This document shows positions 19,890 to 26,151 of a stretch of DNA of 26,151 nt, piece after piece. The translations under genes and the position numbers were made by a program. The stretch comes from Cudoniella acicularis (Eukaryota > Ascomycota > Leotiomycetes > Helotiales > Helotiaceae). The notes beneath the pieces are model-generated. The model did no database searches, had not been told where the DNA came from, and saw only the letters and a list, made by a program, of their open reading frames with translations. Within the stretch, counting starts at the first letter, position 1, and every line of letters begins with the position of its first letter. The stretch lies in contig JAAMPI010000774.1 in the NCBI GenBank assembly GCA_013054445.1, positions 1-26,151 on the forward strand. Direction: 5' to 3'.

Positions 19890-20420
19890 CGAATCGCCAA
19901 ATTTCAGCGTGCGACCTCCCGAATATTGGCGATCATGCCCTAAATCACAGGGAGTTACACGCTAAATAGCTGCGCTACTCATTATTTCCTAGAATAAATG
20001 CTGCGCTGCGGCCAGGAACACAATTGAATACGCGGTCGCAAAAGTTTATAATATACGCATAAGGGAACAATTAAAATCTTTGAAAGATGACGGTAGCGAA
20101 CTGCTTCTGGTCCTCTATAAGATAGCATAATTTTTAATCTTAGTTTTTAGTTATGTGGATATACGTAGTGGTTGTGTAGATGTGTTCCTGGTCGCAGTGC
20201 AGGGGATAAATATTGACTAACGAATACTTAATCTACAAGAATAGAGTTAAAAGCCAAACATTATTCCTGCACACAGCGGCAGCACGAAGTCTCGTTACTC
20301 ATAATTGACTCACCAAATTTCAGCGTATAAGAACCCAAAGCTCAGTGAGCGTTCGCCGAAAATATAGCGTTTCAGCTCCTGTATTTTTGGTGAACGGCCG
20401 CTAAGTATAGCGGACCCTTA
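19890..20420. repeat. Direct repeat with inverted-repeat debris
   Basis: CCAAATTTCAGCGT occurs twice in the same direction, near 19899 and 20313. Each copy is followed by a complementary partner of its start: TCGCCAA later TTGGCGA in the left copy, and TCACCAAA later TTTGGTGA in the right copy. The right copy continues into ACGGCCGCTAAGTATAGCGG. This looks like two partial copies of one element flanking a third element; the boundaries cannot be fixed from one window. Confidence 0.5.
20001..20202. mobile_element. 202-bp MITE-like inverted-repeat element
   Basis: The 22-bp ends (20001-20022 and 20181-20202) are inverted repeats matching at 20 of 22 positions, with shared core CCAGGAACACA on the left strand and TGTGTTCCTGG on the right. 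Both differences are G/A transitions. The body has no coding frame. No convincing target duplication is visible, so a decayed or solo MITE is the best reading. Confidence 0.6.
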
Positions 20421-20860
20421 CTTTCCGAACTTATTTTTGCCTCTCCACTTCTGGCTCGGATTAAACCAGACCAGAAATATCCAAATCACTAAACAAACCG
20501 ATTAAATAAATTAGAAAATAGTGTAACAAAGCCTTTCCCCAGTATGCAGACAATCAATCCTCACTCGTTGGTCCAGCTACCCCTGTCACATGACTCGCCT
20601 CCTCTACTTGGCACCCGACGTCCGGTTTCACGTGTTATCCATACTCGGCCTATATCCGCGTTTGTCACTGTCACTCACATCGCTCCTATATAGAAAAATG
20701 TCACTCTTCTACCTCCAACCCAATCCTAATCCCAATCAGAGCTTTGTTTCAAATTAGCCTGTAGAGAATATATTAATCTGACCCAACTGCATTCTGAATG
20801 ATTTGCTTGCTACTAGTTCGGTCCTGAGAATCGTTATGTCATTGATGATTTTTTTCAAGA

Positions 20861-20879
20861 GCATATATATTATATATGC
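20861..20879. repeat. TA-rich palindrome upstream of the P450
   Basis: GCATATATA-T-TATATATGC is a perfect inverted repeat with a one-base spacer, 335 bp upstream of the P450 start. A cruciform or a TATA-like promoter segment is possible; nothing decides between them. Confidence 0.5.
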
Positions 20880-21213
20880 AAGTTGTGTACTTTCCTGCCT
20901 CTTACAACATGGGCAATTAGCCGGATTAGGCTTTTGCTGCAGCATAACTTCGAAGTTGGTATCTTACTGTATCCAACATTTTGGTAGTGGCTACCGCAAC
21001 AACTCGCAAGGTCTGACCAACTGGGCCGATGGGTTGTGCCTCTGGAGCACATAGTCCCTCTAAATCGGCGCAACTGTCTCATTCTGGAAATCAGAATCTC
21101 TAGTTTCCTAAAGTACTCCGAGGACAAGCCGTTTCCCCCACAGCGCAACTGATTATCACTAACTCGCGAAGACCCGGTCCAAGCTAGTGTCTGTATCATA
21201 CAAGAGCTATACA

Positions 21214-22862
21214 ATGCCTGCAACCTTGGATTTTGCTGAGGTCCTTGCCAAATCGGCAGGAGGAATCTTGACGATCATCATCTTGGTCAGCTTAAAAATC
21301 CCCTTCAATACATCAAATTACCGTTGCTAACAAGAAAACACAGTACTCACTAAGCACTGGGATTTACAATATTTACTTCCACCCTCTCGCCGGAATCCCA
21401 GGCCCAAAGCTCTGGTGTGCAACTCGATCTCGCAATCTGCTTTCCTTATTAACCGGAACTCTATCCAAAGAGATTCGGCAGCTACACGAGGAATACGGCG
21501 ATGTTATCCGTGTAGCACCTGATGAGGTATCATTCGCACGGACTGAGGCATGGCATGAGATATACCCCAATGCTCCAGGACGTCCTGGATTTCCTAAGAG
21601 CCGCCTTTGGTTCGGAACCAAACCCGGAGACCCGATATCAATTTTGCACGCCTTAGAGCCGAAGAATCATGCCCGCTTTCGAAAATCCATTGAGCGTGGT
21701 TTCACCGAGAGTTCATTGAGAGCGCAGGAGCCAATCATTCAAAAATATGGAGAAATGCTCATTTCTCGCCTGAAGAAACTTGTAGCGAAGAAGAAGAATG
21801 AGAATGGAGTAGTTGTTGATGTTAATCGCTGGTATGCCTTCACGACCTTCGATGTTATCGGAGATCTCGGCTTTGGAGAATCATTTGGGTGTTTGGAGAG
21901 TAATGATTACCCGCCTTGGGTTTTAATGCTCTTCAACTCCCTGAGAGCACAAACCTTGGCAGTCTCCCTGCGGTTTTATCCGAGTATCGACTGGTTATTA
22001 AAGCTTGCGATCCCTAAGAGTGTAATGGAAAAGGAAAAACAGCATCGGGAGTGGTCGATGAAGAAGCTTGATCGCCGTCTCAACATCGAGAAAGAGAGAC
22101 CGGATATAGTTTCACTCATCAAGATGGATGACGAAGGAATCAATGGTTTAACTATAACTGAGATGCAAGCTACTTGCACTGTTATCATTGTTGCTGGAAG
22201 TGAAACAACAGTCGCCGTCCTGAGTGGAACTACAAATTATCTTGTCAAGAACCCGGACAAATTAGCTATCTTGTCTGCTGAATTGCGAGGAAAATTCCGG
22301 AGCGACCATGATATAACCTTGTCTGCACTCAAGGATCTCCCGTATCTGAATGCCGTTATCCAGGAAGGTATGAGGATGTGCAACCCAGTGTAAGCTCGCG
22401 ATGACCCTAATTTTACAGGTGTTTTCTAAATTCGTTTACAGCCTAGGAGGACTGGTTCGAGAAAGCCCTCCAGGTGGCCGAACTGTGTGCGGGTACTTTC
22501 TACCGGCAGGAACTATTGTAAATGTGCACGCTGTGACACTTTCATTGTCTTTCTCGCATTTCTATTTACCAGAGAAATTTGTCCCAGAACGTTGGTTGGC
22601 ATCAGTCATCGAGGACACTGATTCCCCTTTCTATCATGACGATCGAGAGGCGGTCCAAATTTTTGGTGTCGGTCCTCGGGCGTGCGTTGGTAGGTTGATT
22701 GCGTGGGCTGAGCTTCGTCTTATTCTCGCTCGAATAATTTGGAATTTCGATATGTCGGAGGTTGAGTCGGTGGCGGGGAAATTGTATTGGGCTGATCAAA
22801 GGGTTTTTTCAGCTGTGGAAAGAAAACCCTTTGAAGTGAGACTGAGATCGAGGATGGATTGA
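21214..22862 (+). CDS. Cytochrome P450 monooxygenase (three exons, 512 aa)
   Basis: Class E microsomal P450, which inserts one oxygen atom into an organic substrate using NADPH-P450 reductase. Exons: 21214-21285, 21344-22389 and 22442-22862; introns are 58 and 52 bp. The first donor is GTCAGC, weaker than usual, but the intron has a GCTAAC branch site and the join gives the N-terminal anchor (about 14-36) followed by FHPLAGIPGPK (36-46). Helix C region HARFRKSIERGF (133-144), I-helix AGSETT (308-313), ExxR Glu365-Arg368 (QEGMRM), PERF-like FVPERW (419-424) and heme loop FGVGPRACVG with ligand Cys454 are all present. The gene looks functional and resembles fungal secondary-metabolism P450s of the isotrichodermin-hydroxylase/benzoate-hydroxylase-like groups; the subfamily is a guess. 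The stretch at 402-415 (HAVTLSLSFSHFYL) departs from the usual W-x-x-x-x-x-P region. A cupin gene follows 234 bp downstream on the same strand. Confidence 0.93.
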
Positions 22863-23096
22863 TTTTTTCGTACTATAAAAACATAGCGGTGCCGACTTCG
22901 GCCAACTCAGCTAGCATGAGGGTTATAATGTTATTCTCCCACTCTTGAACGTTTCCCAGTCATATTTCCATCTTCAGAGTTGAATCTCGTATATTACCTC
23001 TGGACTCGCCATCGACAGTCAAGACATCTTGTTATCTTCCGAAGCACTGACCGCGATACCAGTTCTCCACCTATAATCGATAATTAAAACTTCGGA

Positions 23097-23534
23097 ATGG
23101 CTCTCCCAGTTCATGCTGTTGTTATTCCGCCCTCCTCCCTCGCCTCCCGCACTCCCGAATCCTTCTCTACTCCTGGTCGCGGAAACTGCACATGGCAAAC
23201 TTTGTTCTCCAACCCATCCACGCCCACAGATACAATGTGTTCAGGAATCGCAATCTGTCCCCCTCATACCGGTTCTCTGTGTCCGCATCGCCATGAACAC
23301 GCAGAAATATATCACATTCTTTCGGGCAAAGGAGTCATGACCATCGACGGGAAGAAATATGAAGTGAACCAAGGAACTTCAATTTTCGTGCCAGGAAATG
23401 CGGAGCATGGAATTGTTAACAAGGGCGACGAGGAATTGAAATGGTTTTACGTGTTTGCGACGCCGAGTTTTGAGGATGTAGTGTATCGGTTTTCCAATGA
23501 AGGGGGAAGTGCAAAGCGGGACTCGAAATTATAA
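23097..23534 (+). CDS. Small single-domain cupin protein (145 aa)
   Basis: Cupin_2-type beta-barrel, probably metal-binding; cupins range from dioxygenases and isomerases to binding proteins, so the reaction is open. One intronless frame from ATG 23097. Motif 1 reads GSLCPHRHEHAEIYHILSG (59-77), with His64, His66 and Glu70 as likely metal ligands. Motif 2 reads GTSIFVPGNAEHGIVN (93-108), with His104 as the fourth ligand; Asn101 replaces the usual Gly. The domain fills residues about 40-122, and the N-terminus lacks a signal peptide, so it is cytosolic. The P450 gene ends 234 bp upstream in the same direction. A role as a pathway partner of that P450 is inference. Confidence 0.9.
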   Translation: MALPVHAVVIPPSSLASRTPESFSTPGRGNCTWQTLFSNPSTPTDTMCSGIAICPPHTGSLCPHRHEHAEIYHILSGKGVMTIDGKKYEVNQGTSIFVPGNAEHGIVNKGDEELKWFYVFATPSFEDVVYRFSNEGGSAKRDSKL

Positions 23535-24634
23535 CGAGACTGTGTTCATTGGGGGACAAATTTTCTTGCGGGTGGGATATTTGTCCTTTTTAAAATACCG
23601 ACGAGCTTGCTTTATGCTTTGAGACTCGAGATGCAGCTTTGAAAACCAAGAGAGAGGCTCTGCGGAAGTGACGGAGAGATCTGCTTCTCCAAAATCAGTG
23701 AGCTACCTCGTGCAAATGTTGGGATCCATCGTCAGAAAACTTGCTTGCTTGTTGGGTGTTGAGCATCGACGAGATTCCCAGCCTGGTTCATGTCTTATTT
23801 CAATGACTCTACATATGTGTAGGGCTTAATAGTTGGTAGATTGCGGTATAATGTTGGAACCGAGAAAGAAGGCGTTCTGAGGAATGGAAGTCAATGTTTC
23901 CGTATGTTGTTGGATGAAATTTGAAGGACAAAAGGAAGCGTTCTTCCATATACCTAGGTACTCAATGCGTGAAGCTTTCACAGCAGTTCAAAAACACGGA
24001 CTTATAAATTGGCATGAACGCCTTCATATCGAGATCTTTCCATATGTTCATATGGAGGCTGGTGCAGTGGAGAATCACTTGACTGCTGTGACAACCGGAA
24101 ATCGCGCCTGAACCCGGAAAAACTGACACTGTCTCCAAAGCATCGGCACTTGCGATTTGGTATCCCGTGATCAAAACGGAAAGCAACGATGAAAATCTAT
24201 GCACGGTCACAGTATTGACGATGAGTATTGACGAAGGATGATGGATGCTGAATGTTGATGGGAGATGGATGATCGAATCGTCGCGAGTTGAAATTTTGCA
24301 TCGGCATCGGGTAAGTATATCGCTGAGCCGATATCGTGCTCGGGCCGACTTCCGCCCGCCCGCCATCCAAAGATGACTCAGCTCCAAGACTCGTAAGCAA
24401 GACCAATGGGAACCTGGAAGATTCTCTTTTACAGATTCCTGATCTCAGGATTGCTGCCTTGACAAATCACGACCATCTCTATCAAAAACAAAGCCACATC
24501 TATGGACGCAACAACTCATTATTGACAGCGAATCAAACAGTTCGCGATTCTAGTCGCACAGCATTGCTACTACGTAGCGTTTAAACCCTGACACCATTGA
24601 TCCGCACCTTGCCGCCAACCCCGCCAACCCCGCC
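23535..24634. other. 1.1-kb intergenic region
   Basis: No supported gene. It contains a palindrome, TCCATATG-TT-CATATGGA (24039-24056), a 13-bp tandem repeat of AGTATTGACGA-TG/AG (24211-24236) and, just before the next start, three partial copies of CGCCAACCC (24611-24634). The last 400 bases are likely promoter and leader of the 2EXR gene. Confidence 0.5.
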
Positions 24635-25342
24635 ATGTCACACCCTCCTGAGTTACACCAGGCGGTTCCAAAGCCACTCACCGAATTCACATTATTTCCC
24701 GAGTTACCCACCGAGATCCAACTCATGATATGGAGGGCATCAATCCCCAAAAGCACACCCATCGACATGAAACCCTATTCGCCACCACGGCAGCGAGGCC
24801 GCGCACCACCCGCAGTCTCATGCGTCAACCGCCAAAGCCAAGACGAGACCCGCAAGCACTTCAAAATCATCTCCTTGAAATCCAACTATGTACTTTGGGA
24901 CAAGGAGACAGATTTCCTGACGCTAGATTGGTGGTGTATGCTTTCGGACGTCCCGGATATCATCGATTATTTCTGCCTCCGACCTTTCCTCAACGATGCG
25001 GGAAGTGTTGATTGTGTTCAAACACTCGCAATTGATATGAGTGGCTGCAATCTCATGGTTCATAATCACCCGGTGATTATGAGAATGTTGCACTTGTTCA
25101 AGCAGGTTGTGGATAAGAATCTATTTTGTTTTGTGGCGTTGAAGGAGCTCCGGCTTTTCAATTGGAGTTGGGAAAGTCAGTATGGCTATGGGAGGTCACT
25201 TGTGTACAGTTTTGTGGCATCGTTTAGGAGGCATGCGGAGCTTGATGCGAATGTGCCCCTTCCGAGGATGGTTGTTTACCTCAAGGGCAAGGAACCCTGG
25301 GTACTGAAGCCCGAAGATAATTATGTGCACGATCGGGGTTGA
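24635..25342 (+). CDS. 2EXR-domain protein (235 aa)
   Basis: Fungal protein with a 2EXR domain, an F-box-like module common in Leotiomycetes and other Pezizomycotina and of unknown function. One frame from ATG 24635 in the context CGCCATGTC. The domain opens with FTLFPELPTEIQLMIWRASI (18-37), the defining segment, followed by AVSCVNRQSQDETRKHFKII (60-79), the usual second motif. The remainder has alternating hydrophobic residues consistent with a mixed helix/strand fold. The protein ends VHDRG at 25342, shorter than many family members, and a further exon cannot be excluded. No partner gene is evident. Confidence 0.85.
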   Translation: MSHPPELHQAVPKPLTEFTLFPELPTEIQLMIWRASIPKSTPIDMKPYSPPRQRGRAPPAVSCVNRQSQDETRKHFKIISLKSNYVLWDKETDFLTLDWWCMLSDVPDIIDYFCLRPFLNDAGSVDCVQTLAIDMSGCNLMVHNHPVIMRMLHLFKQVVDKNLFCFVALKELRLFNWSWESQYGYGRSLVYSFVASFRRHAELDANVPLPRMVVYLKGKEPWVLKPEDNYVHDRG

Positions 25343-26151
25343 ATACGGAGAAGAGTGGTTATTTGGTTGATGATTTGGGGCACATCTTCGAGCAATTTGG
25401 AGCGGAGATTTTTCTTCCTACAACCGCTGTACAGTAAAAAACAATGATACAACACCTGGATATTCTGCATGGATTAATACAAGGATCCTCACGGCCTGAT
25501 CTTCGAGAAGTAGCAACATGTTTTTCAGCATCTCCCAGCTACTACCCCCAACTCCCACCCACACAGATTTCCGCTTGTACCACACACACACACCATAACA
25601 GCACAGACCACACCCCAGAAATCCCAAAGATCTGCACCTAAAAAGGCTTATTCTAAAGATTTCGGCCCGAAGTCTCCATATTGGGGTTTTCGACGTGGCC
25701 GTGGTGAGCGAGTGGGTGTGGGGCGATGTTGTGTTACCTTCTTCTTTGGTAGTCCCAGAGGGATGCATTGCTGTCAAGAATCAGTATTGATGTATTTTGA
25801 ATCGGCAGGTGAGGTGGATGCGATTTTCATTACGGGATTGGTTGTTCTGAGTTTTGAATTGGCCAGTGCAAAATATTTCGTTTGCTTTTTGGTCATTGGA
25901 GATCTGAGGTACTGTTGAACCGCTCTCAATTCCCTTTCTCCATACCCCAGTTCCATGACATCAGAGCTTCGGATACTCAAGGTACGATCTAGCTTCTTTT
26001 TTATTTAATTATTTGCTTCTAAACTCATCTACCAACCAACCAACCAAAACTCCCCTCCAAACCCCAAAACCAAAACCCATACCTCACTCACCAACCCATC
26101 TCACCCCTTCACCTGCTCCTAACCCCTCCCTCCCACCACCACCACCCGTCG
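25343..26151. other. Gene-free right edge
   Basis: 809 bases without a supported gene. A minus-strand frame at 25418-25777 starts at TTG and has no family resemblance. A CA-dinucleotide run lies near 25582-25592, and a CCAA tandem repeat near 26029-26047. The last 120 bases are strongly C-rich and pyrimidine-rich (plus A), as in leaders of highly expressed fungal genes, so a gene may begin beyond the window. Confidence 0.5.

Larger units (their letters stand above)
19410..21213. other. 1.8-kb divergent promoter region with repeat debris
   Basis: This lies between the divergent ferroportin and P450 genes and carries both promoters. Bases about 19860-20420 hold transposon-like debris listed separately. 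A CACGTG E-box lies near 20630, and a TA-rich palindrome at 20861-20879. Open frames around 20750-21220 run antisense or overlap the P450 leader and resemble nothing. Confidence 0.5.

Noticed and set aside
19410..20150. GATA-type iron-regulator sites upstream of the ferroportin
   Set aside because: Single GATA cores occur (for example near 19735 and 20113), but none matches the extended ATCWGATAA form; such short matches are expected by chance.
25418..25777. Minus-strand 119-codon frame near the right edge
   Set aside because: Starts at TTG, has no family resemblance and includes a CA-repeat-derived segment.
1..26151. CRISPR arrays, bacterial operons, rRNA genes
   Set aside because: No regularly spaced repeats, no rRNA-like sequence; introns and gene families show a fungal nuclear genome.

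Overview
The window is nuclear DNA of a filamentous ascomycete fungus. The genes are split by short GT..AG introns of 45-81 bp, often with a CTAAC-like branch site. The gene content is typical of such fungi: a fungal TauD-like dioxygenase, a 14-helix MFS pump, a DUF1996 secreted protein, a fungal ferroportin, a class E P450, a 2EXR protein and HET-domain relics. A Leotiomycete-like source is my guess from the protein flavour; the sequence does not prove it.

Layout, left to right. 1-734: no gene. 735-2231 (-): Sir2-type NAD-dependent deacetylase of the Hst2 class, with a duplicated proline-rich tail. 2623-4890 (-): 755-residue multi-pass membrane protein of unknown function. 5746-7123 (+) and 7197-9141 (-): a four-exon Fe(II)/2-oxoglutarate dioxygenase and a six-exon MFS transporter, convergent with 73 bp between their stops. 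9558-10493: an internally deleted Tc1/mariner-type transposon whose left arm was later split by a 415-bp AT-rich element with terminal inverted repeats. 11144-12785 (-): a decayed HET (heterokaryon incompatibility) gene. 13364-14544 (+): an intact four-exon DUF1996 secreted protein. 16309-17067 (-): a second, truncated HET relic. 17473-19409 (-): a four-exon ferroportin-like metal exporter. About 19860-20420: repeat debris, including a 202-bp inverted-repeat element. 21214-22862 (+): a three-exon cytochrome P450. 23097-23534 (+): a small cupin. 24635-25342 (+): a 2EXR-domain protein. The remainder to the right edge shows no gene.

The sirtuin looks like conserved core content. The stretch from about 9.5 to 17 kb is an accessory, decaying island: nested transposons, two dead HET genes and possible C-to-T nonsense changes that would fit repeat-induced point mutation (RIP), with one apparently functional secreted-protein gene between the HET relics. 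The dioxygenase/MFS pair and the P450/cupin pair are possible small metabolic units, but nothing in the sequence proves that the members work together. I found no rRNA or tRNA gene and no CRISPR array, and no clearly new molecular system. The most interesting items are the nested transposon, the twin HET relics, the duplicated Hst2 tail, and a ferroportin that lacks the Asp of the animal and plant 'GDR' motif.
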